A stretch of DNA of 64,000 nt, from assembly GCF_006542355.1 (NCBI RefSeq), contig NZ_CP038141.1, positions 2,074,001-2,138,000 of the forward strand, read 5' to 3'. Below the pieces are notes generated by a model. That model made no database searches. It saw only the letters and a list, made by a program, of their open reading frames with translations, and was not told the DNA's origin. Origin of the DNA: Swingsia samuiensis. Lineage in GTDB: Bacteria > Pseudomonadota > Alphaproteobacteria > Acetobacterales > Acetobacteraceae. Positions 36,745 through 44,939 of the stretch are shown in pieces. How positions within the stretch are numbered: the first letter of the stretch is position 1; every line of letters starts with the position of its first letter. Made by a program: the position numbers and the translations under genes.

Positions 36745-37227
36745 ATGAGATATATAACAACCTTATTGCTAGTGATAAGTGCTACTTCTTCAGCTATGGC
36801 TCAAAATACTCACTATCAATCTCAATCATTAAAACAAAATTCTCAAACCAGCCTTGCAGAGAAAAACAAAAAACTCGTTCTTTGTTTTTATAATCAGTTT
36901 TTTAACCAGCACGACATTAATAAAGCTTCTCAAGTAGTTGCCGAAAATTACAAGCAACATAATCCAGAAGTGCCTGATGGGAAAAAACCATTTATTACTT
37001 TCTTCAAAGACTATTTTAAATCGCACCCCAACTCACATGCTCAAATTGTACATAGTGCAGCAGATGGCGACCTCGTTTTTTTACATGTTCATTCTAAAGA
37101 AAATGAAGGTGATTTAGGACAAGCAGTTGTCGATATATTCCGCGTCAAAAACAACAAAATCGTTGAGCATTGGGATGTGATACAAAGTGTACCCAAGCAA
37201 TCACTTAATCAAAATACAATGTTCTAA
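36745..37227 (+). CDS. Secreted SnoaL-like (NTF2 fold, COG4922-type) protein
   Basis: The 160-residue product has a signal peptide ending SSAMA-Q (residue 19) and a SnoaL/NTF2-like domain: FYNQFFNQHDINKASQVV, NYKQHNPEVPDGKKPF, GDLVFLHVHSKE and VDIFRVKNNKIVEHWDVIQ. This is the pattern of predicted aldol-condensation or cyclase-like enzymes, whose substrates are unknown. I rejected a 60-residue longer frame because a clear GAGCGGA site and a signal peptide mark the ATG used here. Confidence 0.85.
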   Translation: MRYITTLLLVISATSSAMAQNTHYQSQSLKQNSQTSLAEKNKKLVLCFYNQFFNQHDINKASQVVAENYKQHNPEVPDGKKPFITFFKDYFKSHPNSHAQIVHSAADGDLVFLHVHSKENEGDLGQAVVDIFRVKNNKIVEHWDVIQSVPKQSLNQNTMF

Positions 37228-37268
37228 CTAGACTAAATTTATAAATACACTTCACTCAAAAAAACCTA

Positions 37269-37305
37269 AGACACACTATTTTTAACTTTTTAAAATAGTG
37301 TGTCT
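37269..37305 (+). terminator. Terminator after the SnoaL-like gene
   Basis: A perfect 14-bp stem (AGACACACTATTTT with AAAATAGTGTGTCT) with a 9-base loop is followed by an AT-rich, T-rich tail. Confidence 0.75.
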
Positions 37306-37399
37306 ATTTAAATTTTATTTTATATCGTTGTTTGTTGAATTAACTATTTTTTTAGTGTTTAATTTTCATACCCAATAATTAACGTGTATGGAAAGTCAT

Positions 37400-39838
37400 A
37401 TGAAAAGGCATTTATCTCTTGGGTTACACATAAGTACTCTAGTCTTTTTTTTTGAATTTACTCCTGCTTTAGCAAGAGATGTCTCTCCAAAAACAATCAC
37501 CCATAAACACCCCCCTTATAAAAAACTGCCAACAAAGGCTCATATCATTCCCCAAAATGATGAACATGTTACTGTTTCTGCTACTCACAAATCGCATGGA
37601 ACACATATCATCTTATCTCGCAAAATCATGGATGAGCAGCTTCCTGGCACAAACCCACTAAAAACACTCGCTCAACTCCCTGGAATTCAATTCCAATCAG
37701 ATGATCCTCAAGGGATCGATACTTACGCTATTCAACTTTACATGCATGGATTTACTCAAAACGAAATTGGAATGACCCTTGATGGGATCCCTTTAGGAGA
37801 GCCAACATTTCGAAATTACAATGGCCTTAATCCCATACAAGCAATTTCCTCTGAAAATGTTGCACGGCTAGATGTTTCTCAAAGTGCAGGAGCAGAGTCA
37901 GACGCAAATACAAATGCTTTAGGCGGAAGTATTAATTATATCTCATCAAGCCCCCATAATAAGACAGGTGGAACAATAGCTCAAAGTTTCGGCAGTAATT
38001 CTCTCTACCATTCCTTTTTTCGATTTGATTCTGGAAAGCTCAACTCTTCTGGAACAAAATTTTTCGTATCGTACATGAGGAACGATACAAATAAATGGAA
38101 AGGAGGGGGGGATCAGTTTATGCAACAAGTCAATGCTAAAATTGTTCAACCAATCGGCCAAAGCAGTCATGTTAGTGCTTTCTTTGATTGGGACGATTTA
38201 CGCATGGTAAATTACCAAGACTATACTCCCAATTGGCTTAAAAATAATGGGCCTTCTTTAGATAATTTTTACGGACTGCCGAATGCATGGGCAAATGCCT
38301 ATAATGCGTCTCGGGGTGTTTTTCCATCGTCTTATAAAAATGTTTATGATCCTAAAGATGCGTCATATTATGATAGTACCGCATCATCCGGTGACTCTTT
38401 TGGTGGAATTAATGCAGACCTCGAATTAACAAATCGACTACGTTGGAAAACAACATTGTATGGCCACGAAGAAACAGGCCATGGTACATATGCAAATCCA
38501 TATGCATGCTCTAATAGCACAAGCTCTCCATGCTCACCTGCCGATGATACCGTTTCTCTGAATGGGGGACGAATTTTTGAGCAAGTGCGTAAACCTTCCA
38601 TAAATCGTTATGGTGTTTTGTCTTCTCTTGACTATCACATAGCTAAAAATTTTATTTCCCTCGGAGGATGGTATGAAAATAATCATTACTCCACATATGA
38701 ATATGCTTACCAGCAACCCTTATTAGGGGAAGGGGAACCATTAAATCCCTTTGGTAGTTTTTCTGGAGTGCCATATCGCACCTTGTGGGGACAACAATAT
38801 AATACGAATACATTCACAGCTTTCGTCCAAGACACATATCATCCAATTTCATCATTGACCCTTCACTTTGGGTTTAAATCGATACTGAATACAACCCGTG
38901 TAGGAGATGCAGAAAATTGGTCTAAACGCTTTCCTCAGCTTACAAGTAGCGAAAGTCTAACAACAGCTAAGGCTTTTCTGCCTCACATGAGTGCTGAATG
39001 GCATTTTTTACCACGACATAGCCTTTTCGTTGATATTTCTGAAAATGTGCATGCCTATCCTCAGTCAGGATATAATTCAAGCAATGCACCAATGGCTGTT
39101 TCCCAAGTTGCATATAATGCTGTGAAGGACACCCTTCAACCTGAAACAGCATGGACGTTTGCTGGTGGCTATCGTTATGCAGACCGGTATGTCGATGCCA
39201 ATTTATATTTATATCGTACAAATTTTCATAATCGCCTTCAACAAATCTTAGGAAGTGCAGGCGAGGGAAGTCTCTTAACCAACAATACCTCATCCGTACA
39301 AAATGTTGGAAATGTAAATATGAATGGCCTAGATGCTAGCTTAACTCTAACTCCAATCCGAGGGCTCAGTTTATTTAATAGTCTTAGCTACGACCATGCA
39401 ACGTATGGTCAAAATATTAAAAGTGGGGGAAGTACGTATTTTACCAAAGGGAAACAAGTCGTTGCATATCCTCGCTTTATGTACAAAGCGCGTTTATCAT
39501 ATGATTGGAAAAATTGGCAAACATATATAGATGCCCAGTACTATAGTTCTAGAAATTTTGATTATACTGGAGACTATAAAATATCACCCTATTGGATGAG
39601 CGATTTAGGGGTGTCTTACACTCTAAATAATGTTCATTTATTAAATAATAATGCTTCTTCTATTCACAAACTTATTTTCTCTTTTAATATTTATAACCTT
39701 GCCAACACCCGATATGTATCCACGATGGGACAAAACGGTTTTACAATGAGCAATGCTCAAAACGCTTCATTTAACAATCAGTCCATCCTCCTTGGCGCTC
39801 CGCGACAATTCTTTGGATCGGTTAGAGCTGAGTTTTAA
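37400..39838 (+). CDS. TonB-dependent outer-membrane receptor
   Basis: The product of about 812 residues has a signal peptide ending TPALA, then a TonB-box-like region and plug domain (LPGIQFQSDDPQG, QLYMHGFTQNEIGMTLDGIP, ALGGSINYIS) and a long beta-barrel rich in aromatic residues that ends in RAEF, a typical final strand with C-terminal Phe. GGAAAG lies six bases before the ATG used; an ATG four codons earlier has no ribosome site. It is a single-gene unit between terminators; no exbBD, tonB or periplasmic partner is near. Substrate (siderophore, vitamin or sugar) is unknown. Confidence 0.92.
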   Translation: MKRHLSLGLHISTLVFFFEFTPALARDVSPKTITHKHPPYKKLPTKAHIIPQNDEHVTVSATHKSHGTHIILSRKIMDEQLPGTNPLKTLAQLPGIQFQSDDPQGIDTYAIQLYMHGFTQNEIGMTLDGIPLGEPTFRNYNGLNPIQAISSENVARLDVSQSAGAESDANTNALGGSINYISSSPHNKTGGTIAQSFGSNSLYHSFFRFDSGKLNSSGTKFFVSYMRNDTNKWKGGGDQFMQQVNAKIVQPIGQSSHVSAFFDWDDLRMVNYQDYTPNWLKNNGPSLDNFYGLPNAWANAYNASRGVFPSSYKNVYDPKDASYYDSTASSGDSFGGINADLELTNRLRWKTTLYGHEETGHGTYANPYACSNSTSSPCSPADDTVSLNGGRIFEQVRKPSINRYGVLSSLDYHIAKNFISLGGWYENNHYSTYEYAYQQPLLGEGEPLNPFGSFSGVPYRTLWGQQYNTNTFTAFVQDTYHPISSLTLHFGFKSILNTTRVGDAENWSKRFPQLTSSESLTTAKAFLPHMSAEWHFLPRHSLFVDISENVHAYPQSGYNSSNAPMAVSQVAYNAVKDTLQPETAWTFAGGYRYADRYVDANLYLYRTNFHNRLQQILGSAGEGSLLTNNTSSVQNVGNVNMNGLDASLTLTPIRGLSLFNSLSYDHATYGQNIKSGGSTYFTKGKQVVAYPRFMYKARLSYDWKNWQTYIDAQYYSSRNFDYTGDYKISPYWMSDLGVSYTLNNVHLLNNNASSIHKLIFSFNIYNLANTRYVSTMGQNGFTMSNAQNASFNNQSILLGAPRQFFGSVRAEF

Positions 39839-39848
39839 ACATACAAAC

Positions 39849-39888
39849 ATAGCTATTCAGTTTTATTAAGTGCTGAATAGCTATTTTC
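39849..39888 (+). terminator. Terminator after the TonB-dependent receptor
   Basis: A 12-bp stem (ATAGCTATTCAG with CTGAATAGCTAT) around a 12-base loop is followed by a short T-run (TTTTCT). Confidence 0.75.
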
Positions 39889-39992
39889 TAGTGTAGCAAA
39901 TGTCGATGCCATGATCTATGGAATTACTAATATATAAAAAGAAAGTCACGAATTTAAAATCACTGCAAATATTTTTATTATAAACCATTTAT

Positions 39993-40028
39993 ATAAAGGT
40001 CACGCTGTATATTCAGCGTGACCTTTAT
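39993..40028 (-). terminator. Terminator after the pirin gene (also faces the receptor gene)
   Basis: A perfect 15-bp stem (ATAAAGGTCACGCTG with CAGCGTGACCTTTAT) with a 6-base loop lies seven bases after the pirin stop. It is symmetrical and could serve both directions. Confidence 0.8.
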
Positions 40029-40034
40029 AGTTAT

Positions 40035-40736
40035 TTACTCGTTCACATCAACTAAAACTACTTCTGAATCTTCGAAAGATTTAAATTTCAATATATCAGT
40101 ATCGTCAACAGCTGCGCCGTCTCTTTCATTAATAATTTTACCATTCACTTCTACTCGGCCTTTAGCGACAACCAGATAAGCCTTGCGCTCACGGCCAAGA
40201 CTATATTCCGTCTCTTCACCATTTTTTAAATTGGCGCCTAGTACTCGAGCATCAGCGTGAATCTTCAACGCATCGTTATCATTATCTTGACCGGAAGCTA
40301 AGACTACAAAGTGCCCAGAGCGATCACCTTTTGGAAAAGTTCTTGTTCCCCACGAAGGTTTATGACCTTTTTGATCTGGCATAATCCAAATTTGAAAAAT
40401 ACGTGTGGTTTCTGGCTCTAAGTTATATTCACTATGCACGACCCCAGTACCAGCAGACATCACCTGCACATCACCGGCAACCGTACGTCCTTTATTCCCT
40501 AGATTGTCTTCATGAGTAATAGCTCCGTCACGAACATAGGTTATAATTTCCATGTCCCGATGAGGATGGGGAGGGAAGCCTGTCCCGGCAGCAATAGTAT
40601 CGTCATTCCAAACAAGAAGATTCCCCCAGCCAACACGCTTAGGATCATAATAATCTGCAAAAGAGAAATGGTGTTTTGCTTGTAACCAACCGTGATGTGC
40701 TCCGCCGAGTTGATTAAAAGGACGAACGTCTATCAT
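40035..40736 (-). CDS. Pirin family protein (YhhW-like cupin)
   Basis: The 233-residue bicupin has the N-terminal metal motif FPPHPHRDMEIITYV, with HxH and Glu ligands, and GTGVVHSEYN as the next His. Length and order match YhhW-like pirins, some of which show quercetin 2,3-dioxygenase activity in vitro; the physiological role is unclear. GGAG precedes the ATG, and its own terminator follows. Confidence 0.92.
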   Translation of the reverse strand: MIDVRPFNQLGGAHHGWLQAKHHFSFADYYDPKRVGWGNLLVWNDDTIAAGTGFPPHPHRDMEIITYVRDGAITHEDNLGNKGRTVAGDVQVMSAGTGVVHSEYNLEPETTRIFQIWIMPDQKGHKPSWGTRTFPKGDRSGHFVVLASGQDNDNDALKIHADARVLGANLKNGEETEYSLGRERKAYLVVAKGRVEVNGKIINERDGAAVDDTDILKFKSFEDSEVVLVDVNE

Positions 40737-40869
40737 ATGTTCATCTCCTAAATATCAATAAAGATATTATATTAGTTTCTGATCCTGTTTTTATAAAACA
40801 TATTCTTAATAAATTAAACCAAAATAAAAGAAACTGACAGTTTCTAAAATTATGATATTCAAACCTAAT

Positions 40870-41685
40870 TCAATAAAAATTATTTCCACGCCAATTATCG
40901 TGTATAGGGTTTAATCTATAAGAGGATAAAGTTTTCCCTTCTTTTATATTATCGCTATAACGAAATTTTGATGTTTCTACAGGTTTTTTGATATTTTTTA
41001 TTAATGTTGATGCTTGTAAAAGCACTTCTTTCTCATGTTTCCCACTCTTTGAATTAAAAGAATTATATTTCTCAAATGTATTTGGAAAAATAACTTTAGG
41101 CCCCATCGACGTCATAACGACTTGCGGTAAAAAATCTGGAGGACGATAATTATCCTCTACACCACTCCATAAAGCAAAAACATGCTGCCTATATTCTGCT
41201 CCCAGTTGAGGAGTTAATGAGTGATATGCACCAACCGCCTGCAACCAACTATGTGTTTTTCCAAATAGTTGATGTAAAAACTCTCCTCCATATTGAGCAT
41301 TCAAATAGGGGTCAAAAGCATTCTCTAAAGATCTAAACGCATCAGGATGTTGATGAAGGTTAATCTGCATGCATCCAACATCAATAGAAACTATTCCTTC
41401 CTGAATAAATTCACGAACAGCCTGAATTGCTTCATTCTTAGAATTGAAGAAATACCCTTTACCCTCAGCATTAACAGTCCAAGGCCATGCCTCTCTTTTT
41501 CCTAATCTAGATGTCGTCCTTCCACTCTCAATTAACGCAACGGACTGTAATAAATTATGGGGGATATTAAATTGATATTCTGCTTGTGAGATCGGGACAG
41601 AGCAAAGCCCATCCTCACTTCGGGCATCTTTACTATACCCCCCCAAACAGATCAAAATACTTAATAAGAAAAAGGTTCTCAGCAT
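40870..41685 (-). CDS. Secreted lytic transglycosylase (SLT domain)
   Basis: The 271-residue protein has a signal sequence ending near DARSED, then an SLT domain: QFNIPHNLLQSVALIESGR with the catalytic Glu near residue 53, SIDVGCMQINLHQHP near 105 and NAQYGGEFLHQL and AVGAYHS near 135-155. This Gly-Cys-Met-Gln-Ile-Asn form resembles the small transglycosylases associated with secretion or motility structures, but no such genes adjoin it. The C-terminal 90 residues are Lys/Ser/Asn-rich and of no known fold. Codon use is AT-rich relative to flanking genes. Confidence 0.87.
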   Translation of the reverse strand: MLRTFFLLSILICLGGYSKDARSEDGLCSVPISQAEYQFNIPHNLLQSVALIESGRTTSRLGKREAWPWTVNAEGKGYFFNSKNEAIQAVREFIQEGIVSIDVGCMQINLHQHPDAFRSLENAFDPYLNAQYGGEFLHQLFGKTHSWLQAVGAYHSLTPQLGAEYRQHVFALWSGVEDNYRPPDFLPQVVMTSMGPKVIFPNTFEKYNSFNSKSGKHEKEVLLQASTLIKNIKKPVETSKFRYSDNIKEGKTLSSYRLNPIHDNWRGNNFY

Positions 41686-41720
41686 ATAAAACTATATATC
41701 TGAGAACTGTAAATAAACCC

Positions 41721-43502
41721 TTACTCAGAAAGAGGTTCACACACCTTTTTAAGCCATTCTTGAACTTCAGGCTCAACTTCTGGAGCAATTTTAGAAAAAG
41801 TATTCGAATGATATGTATTAATCCAAGAAACCTCGTCTTCATTAAGAAGAGATAAATCAATCAATTCACGATCTATGGGAGTATAGGTTAACACCTCAAA
41901 CTCTAGAAAATGCTTCGTGCTCTTTGGATTTTGCGCCTGTTTTACCAGCATTAAATTTTCAATACGGATACCATAATCACCCGCTTGATAATAACCCGGT
42001 TCATTAGACACAATCATACCCTCTTGAAGAGGCGTTGGTCTGAATACAGAGGAAATACTCTGAGGCCCTTCGTGAACAGATAAATAGCTTCCTATTCCAT
42101 GCCCTGTTCCATGATCAAAATCCAAGCCAACTTCCCACAAAGGGAGCCGTGCCAATGCATCAAGACGGTGTCCTGTTGTCCCAAGAGGAAAACGCGCGCA
42201 TGATAAAGCAATATTTCCTTTTAAAACACGCGTAAATGCTTCTTTAATGCTCTTTGGAGGGTTTTCCGGTCCAATCCAAACTGTTCGAGTAATATCTGTT
42301 GTTCCAAAAGGATATTGGCCGCCACTATCAATCAAATAAACACTATTAGGTGTTAAACTACGATCTTTCCCTATCTCCGCACGATAATGAGGATAGGCTC
42401 CATTGGGGCCAACAGCTGAAATTGCATCAAAGCTTTGTTCTTTATAAAACTCAGACTGTCTTCTAAAATAATCCAATCTTTCAACAAGATCAGTTTCACG
42501 TTGACCTACACCAGAAGTCGTCAATGAATGAAGAAAACGTGCAAGTGCTACACCATCATAATGATGCGCTCTTCTAGACCCTTCTTGTTCAACAACATTC
42601 TTAATTGCCTTAGGTAAGGTACACGGATCAACCTCATCGATAATCCGAGCTTTATTCATTTTCAGAAATGCTTCAAACCACACAGGTGTTGTTGAAGAAT
42701 CAATGCGTACTGTTTTTTCTGATAATTTTAACAATCTTTCTTCTAAGTGGTGAGGGGGGTAAACGGTAACTTCATCCCTAAAAGCATCGAGTAAATCTCT
42801 CTCAACACGTTCCTTTTCAATAAAAAGCTCAGCCTTCGCGTCAGCATGTAAAAGAGCATATCCATGAGCAATAGGCGTGAGCGGAACATCACTCCCTCGT
42901 AAATTAAATAACCAAGCAACAGACGTACAGTCTGCAAAAATAACTGCGTCTTGATCGTTTTTTTCCAATAACTCGGCCAGCCTTTTGCGCTTGCTTGCGC
43001 TGCTTTCCCCGGAAAATTCAATAGAATGTTTAACTACAGCATTTTTGGTTTCTAAAGGGCGATCTTTCCATGCCATATCAATAGGGTTTTGAGTTAATGG
43101 TACAAGCTCTACATTCTTCGCCCGCCATGACTTTAACATTGACTGGCTAACAAGCTTCGGATCGTAGCCTATTTTTAGACCGCTTGCATTTTGCTCTAAC
43201 CACTTTGACAATGGTTCTGAAATAATATGATGGCGCTCCCATACATCATGTAATACTTGTTCTTCCATCTGGACTGTATAACGACCATCTGAAAAAACAG
43301 AAGCGACATTAGGCAAAACGGCGGCTAGTCCAGCACTTCCTGTAAACCCCGTTAACCATGCCAACCGTTCAGATGCTTCAGAAACATACTCCCCCAGAAA
43401 CTCATCGCCTCTGGGAATAATAAACCCTGAAACCCCAAGTTCTTCACAGGCTTGTCTTGTCAATTTTAGACGATCATGAAGGGCGATGGCAGATAATGTC
43501 AT
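41721..43502 (-). CDS. Aminopeptidase P (Xaa-Pro aminopeptidase, M24B)
   Basis: The roughly 593-residue protein is a three-domain aminopeptidase P. The catalytic C-terminal domain has YLIDSGGQYPFGTTDITRT with the two metal Asp, DFDHGTGHGIGSYLSVHEGP with the His, and VSNEPGYYQAGDYGIRIENL with the Glu residues. It removes N-terminal residues before proline. I chose the ATG of MTLSAIALHD, which has AAAGAG upstream and overlaps the stop of the GNAT gene (ATGA). Confidence 0.95.
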   Translation of the reverse strand: MTLSAIALHDRLKLTRQACEELGVSGFIIPRGDEFLGEYVSEASERLAWLTGFTGSAGLAAVLPNVASVFSDGRYTVQMEEQVLHDVWERHHIISEPLSKWLEQNASGLKIGYDPKLVSQSMLKSWRAKNVELVPLTQNPIDMAWKDRPLETKNAVVKHSIEFSGESSASKRKRLAELLEKNDQDAVIFADCTSVAWLFNLRGSDVPLTPIAHGYALLHADAKAELFIEKERVERDLLDAFRDEVTVYPPHHLEERLLKLSEKTVRIDSSTTPVWFEAFLKMNKARIIDEVDPCTLPKAIKNVVEQEGSRRAHHYDGVALARFLHSLTTSGVGQRETDLVERLDYFRRQSEFYKEQSFDAISAVGPNGAYPHYRAEIGKDRSLTPNSVYLIDSGGQYPFGTTDITRTVWIGPENPPKSIKEAFTRVLKGNIALSCARFPLGTTGHRLDALARLPLWEVGLDFDHGTGHGIGSYLSVHEGPQSISSVFRPTPLQEGMIVSNEPGYYQAGDYGIRIENLMLVKQAQNPKSTKHFLEFEVLTYTPIDRELIDLSLLNEDEVSWINTYHSNTFSKIAPEVEPEVQEWLKKVCEPLSE

Positions 43503-44029
43503 GATAAACTCTTTAAAGTGGATGTATCTTTTTCTAGGAGAAGCGTCATAAACAAAAGGTCTAACCAACGCCCTTTTTTAAAACCAACTTGAGATAAAAG
43601 GCCTTTTTGCTCAAACCCAAAACTTTTATGCAAAGCGACTGAAGCATCATTTCCAGCTGTGATCCCTGCAATCATAACATGGAAACCAGCTTCTTTAGCA
43701 TGATCAATTAACTCTGCTAAAAGGCGTCTTCCAACGCCTTTGCCTTGATGCTGGTGCCCCACATACACTGAATTCTCAATCGTTTGGGAATATCCTTCAA
43801 AGGCCCTGAATGGACCATAAGATGCATATCCCAAAAGCTCATTATTTTCATTTACAGCAACAAATACAGGAAAACCGTGTGCTCTTCGATCTTCCATCCA
43901 TCGCTGCCTTTGGTCGAGTGTAAAAGGTGTATTAATCCATAAGGCATCTGTATGCTCAATGGCATAATTAGTAATTTTTAGTAAGGCAGGAAGATCAGAA
44001 CTTTTAGCCTTACGGATGATAATATCCAT
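43499..44029 (-). CDS. GNAT N-acetyltransferase, phosphinothricin acetyltransferase-like
   Basis: The 176-residue protein has the GNAT fold with the acetyl-CoA pyrophosphate loop in VYVGHQHQGKGVGRRLLAEL (Q-x-x-G-x-G), and the N-terminal ITNYAIEHTDALW segment typical of Pat/Bar-like enzymes that acetylate phosphinothricin, methionine sulfoximine or similar amines. Natural substrate unknown. It lies between prmA and the aminopeptidase gene with two-base and overlapping junctions, so all are probably one message. Confidence 0.88.
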   Translation of the reverse strand: MDIIIRKAKSSDLPALLKITNYAIEHTDALWINTPFTLDQRQRWMEDRRAHGFPVFVAVNENNELLGYASYGPFRAFEGYSQTIENSVYVGHQHQGKGVGRRLLAELIDHAKEAGFHVMIAGITAGNDASVALHKSFGFEQKGLLSQVGFKKGRWLDLLFMTLLLEKDTSTLKSLS

Positions 44030-44030
44030 A

Positions 44031-44939
44031 TTATCCTCGCCGACGCAATATTAAGGTCGCCCAATCACCTTCACGAAGTATGCGTTCCAAAATCAACCCC
44101 TGCCTCCTATGGGCCGCCAAAACCATATTCGCTTGGCTATACAACAACCCTGCCAAAATAGCTGTTCCATCAGGTGCCAAATTCAACGCTAAAGATTTTG
44201 CCATTCGACATAAAGGACGCGCTAAAATATTGGCAAAAACCAAATTATAAGGACCTTTAGAACGAACAGCATCTGTGTTCCAGCCGTTCCCAAAGCGACA
44301 ATCAATCAAATTCCCTTGACCGTTTAATCGTGCATTTGATTTAGCTGTACGCACGGACCATGGTTCTATATCAACGGCAAGAACAGGTTGATGCAACAAT
44401 TTAGCCGCTGCCATAGCTAAAATACCGGATCCACATCCCATATCTAAAATATTTTGTGGCTTACGGTAAGAAACCATTTCTAAAGCACGAATACACCCTC
44501 GTGTTGAGCCATGTTCGCCAGAGCCAAAAGCGATCCCTGCGTCCAGTGTAATTGTTAAGCGGGATCGGTTATCCGCACGGTGCAAATGTGTTCCACGAAT
44601 AGTAAATCTTTTGCCAACTTCCTGCTCAGGAAAAGATTCATACGTCCGCGCTAACCAACCTTCAGCTTCTGTGGACTCTCGGTGCAAATCCGCATTACAA
44701 CCTGTAAGAATACGCGCAACGGAAAGGGCATTATCAAGCTCGTCTTCTTTATACCCAATATCTTTGACACCTTCTATGCGCCAATATTTTTGCTCGTCAT
44801 CTGCCTCAAATATTCCAACAGTCTCACAAGCACACATCAAAGCTTGTTCAAAAATGGGAACAAACTCTTCTTCAACAGTTAATGAAAGGGTTTCTAAAGC
44901 GCTTGCATGCCGGCGGCTAACACTACGAGGGGCCATCAT
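44031..44939 (-). CDS. prmA: Ribosomal protein L11 methyltransferase
   Basis: PrmA trimethylates ribosomal protein L11. The C-terminal SAM-binding domain has the family motif ILDMGCGSGILAMAAAKL and, before it, FGSGEHGSTRGCIRAL; VFANILARPL corresponds to the substrate N-P/N-I-L motif. The N-terminal domain is typical of the short L11-binding region. At 302 residues the length is normal. The start is ATGATG overlapping the uvrD stop, so it is coupled to the helicase gene. Confidence 0.93.
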   Translation of the reverse strand: MMAPRSVSRRHASALETLSLTVEEEFVPIFEQALMCACETVGIFEADDEQKYWRIEGVKDIGYKEDELDNALSVARILTGCNADLHRESTEAEGWLARTYESFPEQEVGKRFTIRGTHLHRADNRSRLTITLDAGIAFGSGEHGSTRGCIRALEMVSYRKPQNILDMGCGSGILAMAAAKLLHQPVLAVDIEPWSVRTAKSNARLNGQGNLIDCRFGNGWNTDAVRSKGPYNLVFANILARPLCRMAKSLALNLAPDGTAILAGLLYSQANMVLAAHRRQGLILERILREGDWATLILRRRG

